35,694 nt of DNA from Alphaproteobacteria bacterium (GTDB taxonomy: Bacteria; Pseudomonadota; Alphaproteobacteria; 16-39-46; JABJFC01). Shown piece after piece: positions 1 to 7,329 of this stretch (positions are counted from its first letter, which is position 1; the number at the start of each line of letters is the position of its first letter). A program made the translations under genes and the position numbers. Under the pieces are notes generated by a model. The model worked only from the letters and a program-made list of their open reading frames with translations, ran no database searches and was not told the DNA's origin. The stretch spans positions 1 to 35,694 of the forward strand of contig JABJFC010000043.1 in assembly GCA_018662925.1 (NCBI GenBank). The letters are read 5' to 3'.

Positions 1-36
1 GAAAATGATGCTAGCTTCATAATAATATTTCTTAAG

Positions 37-75
37 AAGGGGTTACGTTTTCACCTAAAGAGTGTAACCCTTTTT
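37..75 (+). terminator. Rho-independent terminator of an upstream gene
   Basis: A 7-bp perfect stem (GGGTTAC at 40-46 with GTAACCC at 64-70) can be extended by A-T and G-T pairs at its base. It is followed by a run of five T. The orientation ends a plus-strand transcript that enters from the left of the window, so gcdH probably has its own promoter between here and 167. Confidence 0.75.
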
Positions 76-166
76 CTCTCCTTTTCCAGCTATTTCCTCG
101 TACTCAGAGCTTTTTTGTTTCTCTATCTCGGATCTAGGGTCCTAGTATGCCATTCGAGGAAACCAT

Positions 167-1342
167 ATGACTGAAAAACCTCTTCCTAAGTGGAACGATC
201 CCCTGGATTTTGAAGGTGAACTCTCTTCAGAAGAACGCCTTATACGGGATTCAGCCCGCGATTTCGCCCAAAACGAGCTATTACCTGGCGTCACACAAGC
301 CTTTCGAACCGAGACATTTGATCAGAAAATTATGACGGAAATGGGCCGATTAGGATATTTCAGTGCCTCTCTTAAAACCAAGGAGAATCCGGATGCTTCC
401 TATGTAGGATATGGACTTATTGCCCGAGAGTTAGAACGAGTTGATAGTGGCTATCGCTCAGCCCTTAGCGTCCAATCAAGCTTGGTCATATTTCCTATCA
501 ATACCTTTGGATCAGAGGCCCAAAAGAAAAAATATCTCCCAAAATTACTATCCGGTGAATGGATTGGATGTTTTGGCCTTACAGAACCTGACCATGGTTC
601 AGATCCTAGCGGCATGCAAACTCGGGCACGCCGAGACGGCAATAATTGGATACTTAATGGCTCAAAAATGTGGATTACCAATTCCCCCATCGCCCACGTC
701 TTTATGGTCTGGGCCAGAGATGAAGATGAAATCATAAGAGGATTCATCTTGGAGGAAGGAATGAAAGGGCTCTCCACTCCTCGTATTGAGGGAAAAATTG
801 GTCTTAAAACATCCCCAACGGGGGAAATCCACATGGAAGATGTCGTTGTATCCGAAGACAATCTCCTACCAAAAGCCAAAGGCTTTAAGGCTGTATTTCA
901 ATGCCTCAATCGAGCCCGTCACAGCATTGCATGGGGCGCTTTAGGCGCTGGCGAAGCTTGCTGGCATATTGCAAGAGAGTATGCCCTTGATCGCCTTCAG
1001 TTCGGCAATCCCATTGCAAGCAAGCAGTTGATTCAGAAAAAGCTGGCTGATATACAGACGGAACTCACGACGGGCCTTCATGCTTCTTTGCGATTGGGAC
1101 GTCTTATGGATCAAGGAACGATTACACCGGAAGGGATCTCTATGCTAAAACGGAACTCCTGCTTAAAGGCATTGGAAAGCGCCAGACTCGCAAGGGACAT
1201 CTTAGGCGCAAATGGCATTGTGGATGAGTACCATGTCATGCGTCATATGGTGAACTTGGAAGCCGTAAACACTTACGAAGGCACCCAGGATATCCACGCA
1301 CTCATCCTGGGACGAGCCCAAACAGACATTTCTGCTTTTTAG
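167..1342 (+). CDS. gcdH: Glutaryl-CoA dehydrogenase (acyl-CoA dehydrogenase family)
   Basis: FAD-dependent enzyme that oxidises and decarboxylates glutaryl-CoA to crotonyl-CoA in lysine and tryptophan breakdown; cytoplasmic. The 391 residues cover the full acyl-CoA dehydrogenase fold. The N-terminus ([16 protein letters not shown]) and the block [16 protein letters not shown] are typical of glutaryl-CoA dehydrogenases; Arg97 in GYRS corresponds to the arginine that holds the glutaryl carboxylate. [16 protein letters not shown] and [13 protein letters not shown] are the FAD and substrate loops. The catalytic base is Glu371 in [10 protein letters not shown]. The ATG at 167 follows GAGGA with good spacing. 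The idi gene starts 8 bases after the stop, suggesting one transcript. The subfamily call rests on these motifs, so another short-chain acyl-CoA dehydrogenase is unlikely. Confidence 0.93.
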   Translation: MTEKPLPKWNDPLDFEGELSSEERLIRDSARDFAQNELLPGVTQAFRTETFDQKIMTEMGRLGYFSASLKTKENPDASYVGYGLIARELERVDSGYRSALSVQSSLVIFPINTFGSEAQKKKYLPKLLSGEWIGCFGLTEPDHGSDPSGMQTRARRDGNNWILNGSKMWITNSPIAHVFMVWARDEDEIIRGFILEEGMKGLSTPRIEGKIGLKTSPTGEIHMEDVVVSEDNLLPKAKGFKAVFQCLNRARHSIAWGALGAGEACWHIAREYALDRLQFGNPIASKQLIQKKLADIQTELTTGLHASLRLGRLMDQGTITPEGISMLKRNSCLKALESARLARDILGANGIVDEYHVMRHMVNLEAVNTYEGTQDIHALILGRAQTDISAF

Positions 1343-1350
1343 GAACCCCT

Positions 1351-1914
1351 ATGATTATGAAGACAAATGAACAGCTTATATTGGTTGATGAGCAAGATTC
1401 TCCCACAGGAGAAATGGAAAAAATTGAGGCCCACGAAAAGGGGCTTCAACATCGTGCCTTTTCTATTCTCATTTATAACAAACATGGAGAAGTCCTTCTG
1501 CAAAAGCGTAATCCAAACAAATATCACTCTGGTGGCCTCTGGACCAACACATGCTGTGGACATCCCCGTCCCCATGAACGTACAGAACAAGCGGCTCATC
1601 GGCGCCTCCAGGAAGAAATGGGATTTCAATGCCCTCTCAAACACGAATTTGTCACATACTACAAAGTCGATCTGGACAATGGTCTGACAGAAAATGAAAT
1701 CGTTCATTTTTACGCGGGCACCTTTGAGGGAGATTTTACAATCAATCCAGATGAAGTTGAGGAGTGGACATGGCTCCGGCTCTCTGATTTCAAAAACAAC
1801 ATATTGCAATCAAAAGATTATAGCTATTGGTTCAGCTTTTATCTCCAAAAGCATTGGGACCACTTATGTAGACTTGAGCAATCTTATAAGTGTTCTCCAT
1901 TAGAAAAAGCGTAA
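1351..1914 (+). CDS. idi: Isopentenyl-diphosphate delta-isomerase, type 1
   Basis: Nudix-fold enzyme that interconverts isopentenyl and dimethylallyl diphosphate for isoprenoid synthesis. At 187 residues it matches the family. The catalytic cysteine lies in TNTCCGHPRPHE (Cys69 by comparison with the E. coli enzyme) and the acidic partner is Glu116 in TENEIVHFY. RRLQEEMGF is the reduced Nudix helix. The ATG at 1351 lies 6 bases after AGGA, which overlaps the gcdH stop; a second in-frame ATG at 1357 is possible but less well spaced. Type 1 isomerase is dispensable in bacteria using the MEP route and essential with the mevalonate route; nothing here shows which route is used. The link to gcdH is probably only transcriptional. 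Confidence 0.95.
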   Translation: MIMKTNEQLILVDEQDSPTGEMEKIEAHEKGLQHRAFSILIYNKHGEVLLQKRNPNKYHSGGLWTNTCCGHPRPHERTEQAAHRRLQEEMGFQCPLKHEFVTYYKVDLDNGLTENEIVHFYAGTFEGDFTINPDEVEEWTWLRLSDFKNNILQSKDYSYWFSFYLQKHWDHLCRLEQSYKCSPLEKA

Positions 1915-2006
1915 GTTAGCCCTTTCATTCCCCTTGCGAATATGTTTGAGTTCAGTTGATAAATGATTTGTGAAAATTTGATTTGCAGGAGGAAATTAGG
2001 ACCCAT

Positions 2007-2399
2007 ATGTATTCTGAAACAAGCAACTCAATCCGCGTTTCAGTAAAGCCCGTATTTTTAGATACGGAGTCGGTCCCTATCCACAATCATTTTTTGTGGG
2101 CTTACCATATCCGAATTGAAAACCTCAGTGAGGATACGATCAAATTATGCACCCGCCAATGGCGCATCACAGATGCTCATGGGGCTGACCAACACATCCA
2201 GGGAGATGGTGTTATAGGTCAACATCCAACCCTCAAACCAGGTGAGACATTTGAGTATGCCAGCAGTGCTCCTCTAAATACTCCCTCTGGAATCATGGGG
2301 GGAGAATATGGGATGGTCAATCAAAATGGTGAAATGTTTAATGTCAAAATCCCATCCTTTTCACTAGATAGTCCGTATCAAATGGTTTCCATACAATAG
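2007..2399 (+). CDS. apaG: ApaG domain protein
   Basis: Small single-domain beta-sandwich protein of the ApaG family (fibronectin-III-like fold), often linked to cobalt/magnesium tolerance; its exact biochemical role is unsettled. The start VKPVFLDTES...FLWAYHIRIEN, the block LCTRQWRITDAHG and the glycine-rich GDGVIGQHPTLKPGE are the family signatures. I chose the ATG at 2007, giving 130 residues, because TTAGG sits 6 bases before it. An upstream TTG at 1983 would place the start before the strong AGGAGGAA at 1987-1994, which makes no sense as its own ribosome site. The gene is followed after only 7 bases by trkH and probably shares its transcript. Confidence 0.93.
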   Translation: MYSETSNSIRVSVKPVFLDTESVPIHNHFLWAYHIRIENLSEDTIKLCTRQWRITDAHGADQHIQGDGVIGQHPTLKPGETFEYASSAPLNTPSGIMGGEYGMVNQNGEMFNVKIPSFSLDSPYQMVSIQ

Positions 2400-2406
2400 G
2401 AAAGTA

Positions 2407-3858
2407 ATGCTTGCCTTCAGGCCAATTTTCTACCTCATTGGAATTCTACTCATCATACTATCTGGGGCAATGTTAGCCCCAACCCTAGTCGATCTTTTGT
2501 TGGTGGATTCCGACTGGGAAGTATTTGCGCTCTCTTCCGTTATTACAGGAACGATGGGCATCTTGATGTATTTAAGTAATCGCCCTTCTGGCCCGATTTC
2601 TTTAACCATAAGAGAGATCTTTTTCCTTACTACAGCAAGTTGGGTTTCATTGTGTGTGTTTGCCTCTCTTCCCTTTTTATTTTCTTCCCTTGATTTAAGC
2701 TTCACGGATGCCTTTTTCGAGGGAACATCAGCCCTTACCACCACCGGTGCCACCATCATCAAGGGGCTAGACGTAGCGCCCCGAGGCATCCTTCTCTGGC
2801 GAGCTCTTTTGCAATGGCTCGGAGGAATTGGTATTATCGTCATGGCATTAACTATTCTTCCCATCCTGAGAATCGGAGGCATGCAGCTCTTTCACAGTGA
2901 ATTTTCCGATCGCTCTGAAAAGATTTTGCCTCGAGCTTCTCAAATATCTATTGCCATTTTCTCCACATATTTCTTGTTAACCCTCTTATGTGCCTCAGCT
3001 CTATGGCTTGCCGGCATGTTGCCATTTGAATCCATTTGTAATGGGATGACCACCATTGCTACAGGGGGATTTTCCACTTCTGATGCCTCTATTGGCCACT
3101 ACTCAGATCCTGCCATAAAACTTGTGACCATCTTCTTCATGCTATTAGGGGGCAGCACGCTTATCCTCTTCGTTCGCTTTGGACGTGGAGATAGCAAAGC
3201 TTTTTTGGGAGACTCTCAGCTTCGAGGATACATATTCTTTCTCTTATCAGCACTCGCCATTATTGTAACCTATCACGTATTTCAGAATCCCTTAGATCCC
3301 TTTACCACCATTTTAAATACATCATTCAATGTCGTCTCAGTTCTGACCACCACTGGATTTTCTGTCAGCGACTACAGTGTCGGGACTAGCTTTGTGACCC
3401 TTGCTTTTTTCTTTCTCATGTTCATCGGAGGTTGTACCGGATCTACATCAGGTGGCATTAAAATATTTCGATTCCAAGTCCTGTTTGCCATTGCCCGGAT
3501 GCATCTCAAACAGCTTAGGCGTCCCCATGGCGTATTCGTCGCGACATATAATGGAAAGCAAATTACCGAAAGTGTCTTTTCATCTGTTCTCACATTTTTC
3601 GCCCTTTATGGCTTAAGTTATGCTTTTTTGGGTGTCGCATTCTCCCTTACAGGTATGGATTTTCTAACAAGCCTCTCAGCTGCAGTTTCTGCCGTCAGCA
3701 ACATTGGACCCGGGCTCGGTAAAGTTATTGGCCCAGGCGAGACCTACGCCCCCTTAAGTGATGCTGCAAAGTGGATCATGATGGGAGGGATGTTTTTGGG
3801 ACGATTGGAACTTCTAACCATTATCGTGCTCTTCACACCTTCTTTTTGGAAAGAATAA
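2407..3858 (+). CDS. trkH: TrkH-family potassium uptake protein (membrane subunit)
   Basis: Integral membrane potassium translocator of the TrkH/KtrB family. The 483 residues hold about ten hydrophobic segments arranged as four membrane-pore-membrane repeats. The pore loops can be seen as TTTGATI (about 111-117), TIATGGFST, TTTGFSV and SNIGPGLG, each carrying the selectivity-filter glycine. The GGCTGSTSGGIKIFR stretch is typical of the family. The usual partner TrkA, a cytoplasmic NAD-binding regulator, is not in this window and would have to be encoded elsewhere. Its stop codon overlaps the start of the next small gene by one base (TAATG), so the two are probably translated in a coupled way. 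Confidence 0.95.
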   Translation: MLAFRPIFYLIGILLIILSGAMLAPTLVDLLLVDSDWEVFALSSVITGTMGILMYLSNRPSGPISLTIREIFFLTTASWVSLCVFASLPFLFSSLDLSFTDAFFEGTSALTTTGATIIKGLDVAPRGILLWRALLQWLGGIGIIVMALTILPILRIGGMQLFHSEFSDRSEKILPRASQISIAIFSTYFLLTLLCASALWLAGMLPFESICNGMTTIATGGFSTSDASIGHYSDPAIKLVTIFFMLLGGSTLILFVRFGRGDSKAFLGDSQLRGYIFFLLSALAIIVTYHVFQNPLDPFTTILNTSFNVVSVLTTTGFSVSDYSVGTSFVTLAFFFLMFIGGCTGSTSGGIKIFRFQVLFAIARMHLKQLRRPHGVFVATYNGKQITESVFSSVLTFFALYGLSYAFLGVAFSLTGMDFLTSLSAAVSAVSNIGPGLGKVIGPGETYAPLSDAAKWIMMGGMFLGRLELLTIIVLFTPSFWKE

Positions 3859-4121
3859 TGGCACACAAGAACGGTAAATATATACGACGCACTCTGCTAG
3901 GTTACGCTTGTATCTTATTGGGTATAATTGGAGGATTTATCCCGATTTTTCAAGGTTGGTTCTTCATAGCCCTAGGCCTAATCCTTCTCAAAGACCATCC
4001 CTGGGCCCAAAAGGTCCTGCTGTGGCTCGAGAAAAAGTCTCCCAGATTTAAGAAAGCCTATCTAGGAGCCGACACTGAAATAAACAAGTGGCTGATTAAA
4101 TTTAAGTTAATGGAGAAGTAG
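3858..4121 (+). CDS. Small two-segment membrane protein, PGPGW-like
   Basis: An 87-residue protein starting at the ATG that overlaps the trkH stop by one base. Two hydrophobic stretches (about residues 11-24 and 29-40) flank GFIPIFQGWFFIALGLILL, followed by DHPWAQKVLLWLEKKSP. This pattern resembles the small putative transmembrane PGPGW family, in which a short proline-glycine turn joins two helices and an amphipathic tail follows; here the turn reads FIPIFQGW instead. Function is unknown in the family. The overlap with trkH suggests co-expression but not necessarily a role in potassium transport. An in-frame open region begins further upstream inside trkH, but it has no plausible start signal. 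Confidence 0.75.
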   Translation: MAHKNGKYIRRTLLGYACILLGIIGGFIPIFQGWFFIALGLILLKDHPWAQKVLLWLEKKSPRFKKAYLGADTEINKWLIKFKLMEK

Positions 4122-4156
4122 GATAGGCTGAACGACAGAGATCTTCTTTGGAAAAT

Positions 4157-4858
4157 ATGATAGTGAAAAAAAGTCTCCTTACTCTTCTATTCTTAAATCT
4201 CTTTGCTTCTAGTTTCTCAAATGCAGAGGAAATAGGTATTTTCCTTTTGCCAAGTAAAGCCTCAGAAATGAAAATCCTCAAAAAAAGAGGGGATCTTTGG
4301 CAAAATTTAATAAAGGCTGGGGTTCAATGGAATAGAAAAGAAAACATTCTTCATTCTTCTATTTTTCAAGGCATTTTCAACAAAAAAGGCCTCCACAAAT
4401 TGAAGAAAAAAATCCAAATTTTAGCAGAATCCTCCCAACCTATTTACATTCAATCCATTCCAAATTTGGAGGACACTCAAGAAAATATTTTTATGAACTT
4501 GGAATTAAATGAAGCGCTTAAAAAAATTTGTGATCTCTTTTATCAAGATAAACTATTCGAAATCAGAACTTCTGATAGAATATTGATGCAATTGACTAGA
4601 GATGTAGAGCAAGGCATTTCAGATACAAAACAAAAATTGCTCAAAAAATACGGCCTTCATTGGAACGTTCCTGAAACAGGATACAACCCCCATTTTACCC
4701 TGGCTTATGGAACCAAAAAAAATGCCTCTATTAAATCCACACTGAAAAAAGTTAAGTACAAACCACTTGATATCACTTTTGACCGTATTGGAATCGGGAA
4801 ACTGGGGTATCATGGGAACTTACTCAAAGTATTGTATAGTTTCCCATTGGGAAAGTAG
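4157..4858 (+). CDS. Exported 2H phosphoesterase-like protein (2'-5' RNA ligase fold)
   Basis: A 233-residue protein with a signal peptide (MIVKKSLLTLLFLNLFASSFSNA, likely cleaved before EE). The mature part carries the two signatures of the 2H superfamily: HSS at 66-68 in ILHSSIFQG and HFT at 179-181 in NPHFTLAYG. These put two histidines and two hydroxyl residues in an active site for 2'-5' bonds or cyclic phosphates. The C-terminus (DRIGIGKLGYHGNLLKVLYSF) resembles the last strands of the fold, where the pattern small-G-x-x-G is common. The gene is visibly richer in A-runs and lysine codons than its neighbours. I chose ATG 4157 over the TTG at 4148 because it gives a clean signal peptide. 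No close functional homologue is recognised; an enzyme or effector acting outside the cytoplasm is inference. Confidence 0.6.
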   Translation: MIVKKSLLTLLFLNLFASSFSNAEEIGIFLLPSKASEMKILKKRGDLWQNLIKAGVQWNRKENILHSSIFQGIFNKKGLHKLKKKIQILAESSQPIYIQSIPNLEDTQENIFMNLELNEALKKICDLFYQDKLFEIRTSDRILMQLTRDVEQGISDTKQKLLKKYGLHWNVPETGYNPHFTLAYGTKKNASIKSTLKKVKYKPLDITFDRIGIGKLGYHGNLLKVLYSFPLGK

Positions 4859-4865
4859 CTGGACT

Positions 4866-5108
4866 CTAAGCTTTTTTGCTCATGGAGAGTGCATTGCCAC
4901 AGGCAACACAACCACAAACTTGTGGATGACCACAAATGTCACACCCACTAGTCTTTCTTTTAGCTTCTTCCATATTTCCTTCATGACAAACAGGATCTAC
5001 TAACACTTCCAAATCTACACAATCCAAGCTTTTGGCCATTCCATTCCCAGAGTTGCCTGTCACACAAGCAGCACCTAAAGCAGATAGAGCAATTACCTTT
5101 TTTGACAT
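4866..5108 (-). CDS. Small cysteine-rich protein with N-terminal hydrophobic leader
   Basis: An 80-residue protein of unknown function. It starts at an ATG 8 bases downstream of a clear AAGGAA (5117-5122), which supports a real gene. The first 25 or so residues (MSKKVIALSALGAACVTGNS) look like a short signal sequence; the GAAC at 12-15 is only a poor lipobox. The rest holds seven cysteines (30, 41, 56, 59, 65, 67, 70) and two histidines (42, 61), with CxxC followed by CxCxxC in CDICGHPQVCGCVACG. That spacing could bind zinc or an Fe-S cluster, or form disulfides after export. It converges on the exported 2H phosphoesterase gene with only 7 bases between stops. No family is recognised. Confidence 0.6.
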   Translation of the reverse strand: MSKKVIALSALGAACVTGNSGNGMAKSLDCVDLEVLVDPVCHEGNMEEAKRKTSGCDICGHPQVCGCVACGNALSMSKKA

Positions 5109-5184
5109 GATTTTAATTCCTTGTTTTTATTATTAAACAGCTCACCTGTAATGGATTTTATCACGGTAGCTCTATTTTTACAAT

Positions 5185-6417
5185 CTAGCCTCTTTTAAAG
5201 ATGGCCGCGCCCCCTGCTTGGGGTTCAATGGTCCGCTGTTGCTTTTTATGAATTCTAAAACCTTCTTCAATGAGGGCCGATAGGAGATCAGTAAAGATGA
5301 TCGGCTCTTCTCGTGCTTCCCACAAATAATAGGCCAAAGAACCCGGATAGGTGTTGACTTCATTGATCCAAATTTCACCGGATTTTTCGTCACATAGAAA
5401 ATCCATACGTACAGCACCACAGCCTCCAAACCCGATAAAGGCCTTTTCTGCCCATTCCCGAATAGATTTTTCCTGGGCCTTTTTAAGTTCTGGAGGGTGA
5501 AAGACACGACTCTTCGACATAACTGAATTATCAACTGGACCCGACAATTTTGTCTCTAATCCTCCTGCCGCCAGATACTTATCCGTAAAACTCAGCAGCC
5601 CTTTTTCTCGGATAGGACGCTCGATGGCGGAGGTCAAAACTTTGCCAAAGGCCTGCGTCACAGCCACATTATATTCAACTAAATTGGGAATAAATTTTTC
5701 CACCACGGCACTATCGTCCAGTTTAAAAACGGACGCCAATGACGACTGAAGATCTTCTAGAGTCTCTGCCTTATAGACCCCCACGCTACTCCCCAAATTA
5801 CAAGGCTTAACACACCATGGCCCCTCAACAGCTTTCATAAGCCGTGCAAGTTCTTTGGTATCTGAAAAAACACCCGTCTCGGGACGACTGATTTCAACAC
5901 CTGGAACCGTCGGAATCCCCAATGCCGCAAACACACGCTTTGAAAAGTCTTTATCCATGCACACAGAAGAGCCCAAAACACGACACCCTGTGTAAGGAAC
6001 ATTGGCTACTTCGAGCAACCCCTGAATGGATCCATTTTCTCCCGTTCCTCCGTGGAGTGCAGGAATGACCATATCCACTTCAAAAATTGCTTTCTTCTTT
6101 CCCAAAAAAGATCCCTTTTGGGTTCCTTCTAAAACCAATTTATTTGTGTCTTCTTTTTTGTTCCAAGCAATTAAAGAGGTAACTGGATTCACTTGATATA
6201 GTTTAGATTTAGTCTCCGAAGACAAGAGATAATTTCTACGATCGAGGAGAGCCGACCCCGTATACCACACTCCTTCTGGTGAAATATAAACGGGCAAAGT
6301 GTCGAACTTGTTGCTATCGATGGACTCCAACGTTTGTAGGCCCGTCAACACACTCACATCATGTTCAAAAGATGTTCCACCAAAGAAAACTGCAACTGTT
6401 TTGCGATCTGATGTCAT
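5185..6417 (-). CDS. ddl: D-alanine--D-alanine ligase, long form
   Basis: ATP-grasp ligase that joins two D-alanines for peptidoglycan precursors; cytoplasmic. The motifs are clear: FFGGTSFEHDVS near the N-terminus, HGGTGENGSIQGLLE, the ATP-grasp core CVKPCNLGSSVGVYK, and the metal site INEVNTYPGSL. At 410 residues it is longer than the usual 300-370. The omega-loop region reads LLSFTDKYL instead of the YDYxxKY type of E. coli DdlB, and the stretch NEVNTYPGSLAYYLWE recalls the longer ligases I know from Firmicutes. The ATG at 6417 lies 7 bases behind GAGGAGAC; an earlier ATG at 6453 has no such site. It is divergent from the hydrolase/MurF-like pair, which suggests a shared promoter region and pathway. 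Dipeptide specificity (D-Ala versus another second residue) cannot be read from the sequence. Confidence 0.9.
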   Translation of the reverse strand: MTSDRKTVAVFFGGTSFEHDVSVLTGLQTLESIDSNKFDTLPVYISPEGVWYTGSALLDRRNYLLSSETKSKLYQVNPVTSLIAWNKKEDTNKLVLEGTQKGSFLGKKKAIFEVDMVIPALHGGTGENGSIQGLLEVANVPYTGCRVLGSSVCMDKDFSKRVFAALGIPTVPGVEISRPETGVFSDTKELARLMKAVEGPWCVKPCNLGSSVGVYKAETLEDLQSSLASVFKLDDSAVVEKFIPNLVEYNVAVTQAFGKVLTSAIERPIREKGLLSFTDKYLAAGGLETKLSGPVDNSVMSKSRVFHPPELKKAQEKSIREWAEKAFIGFGGCGAVRMDFLCDEKSGEIWINEVNTYPGSLAYYLWEAREEPIIFTDLLSALIEEGFRIHKKQQRTIEPQAGGAAIFKRG

Positions 6418-6522
6418 GGCGAGTCTCCTCAATACGAAAAAATCATTAGCCAACTGGCCTGTGCTAAGGTATTTTACCCTTCAGAAGTCATATACGTCCC
6501 ACGGAGAAAAAACAATAGGGTC

Positions 6523-7329
6523 ATGGGAAACACAAATGTAAAGACCTGCCAGGAAAATGGGGGAACGTTCTATGTCGAAACCCTCTCTGGCATAAAATCA
6601 CCTTCCCTTCGCCTCGTTTGGCTCCCTGGATGGGCACAAAATCGCAATGCTTTCACAGCCTTTCAGCCTTTCTTTGAGAAAAGGGCCCTGAATCATTTTG
6701 TAGATTGCCCCGGATTCGGGGAAGCACCTGTTCCACCCAGTGACTGGGGAACAGAGGACTATGCTCAAGGACTTTCCCAATGGCTTTCCAAGGAACCTTC
6801 CATGCCAACCATTATCATTGGCCATTCATTTGGGGGAAGAGTTGCCCTCCAATTGGCCAATCTGTATCCAGAGTTGGTCCAAGGACTCGTTCTTATTGCC
6901 GGCGCAGGCTTAAAAAGACCGAAACCCCTGCGGATTAAATTAAAAATTTTCCGCTATAAGATCTTGGCAAAGGCTGTATCCGTCTTTGATCGTCTTTTTG
7001 GAACGCACCTTTTGCAAAAACTCAGGACTTCCTTCGGAAGCACCGACTACAAAAGATCGGGCCCTCTCCGCAATATCCTCGTCAAAACGGTAAATGAGGA
7101 CTTGTCTACCGTCGCTGCCTCTATCACCCAGCCCACGTTACTTATATATGGGGAAAAGGATACGGAAACGCCACCTGAATATGGTGAAAGATTCCAAAAG
7201 CTCATTGCGAACGCTCAATTGCATCGCTTGCCCTTATTCGATCACTATTCCATTCTTGCTGGAGGCCGCTCACAAGTAACTTCTCTGATCGCGGCCTTTC
7301 TTGAAGGCTTTAACAAAAAGGATTCCTAA
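6523..7329 (+). CDS. Alpha/beta-fold hydrolase
   Basis: A 268-residue cytoplasmic hydrolase without a visible signal peptide. The nucleophile elbow is GHSFGG with Ser102; the acid is probably Asp213 in LLIYGEKDTETP and the base His241 in PLFDHYSIL, giving a complete catalytic triad. WLPGWAQN forms the oxyanion loop and DCPGFGEAP the following strand. Between them and the acid lies a basic cap region (KRPKPLRIKLKIFRYK). The substrate is unknown. Its stop overlaps the start of the MurF-like gene (TAATG), so the two are translationally coupled, and it lies head to head with ddl. This context suggests a part in cell-wall precursor chemistry, for example removing an ester or peptide; that is inference. 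Confidence 0.85.
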   Translation: MGNTNVKTCQENGGTFYVETLSGIKSPSLRLVWLPGWAQNRNAFTAFQPFFEKRALNHFVDCPGFGEAPVPPSDWGTEDYAQGLSQWLSKEPSMPTIIIGHSFGGRVALQLANLYPELVQGLVLIAGAGLKRPKPLRIKLKIFRYKILAKAVSVFDRLFGTHLLQKLRTSFGSTDYKRSGPLRNILVKTVNEDLSTVAASITQPTLLIYGEKDTETPPEYGERFQKLIANAQLHRLPLFDHYSILAGGRSQVTSLIAAFLEGFNKKDS

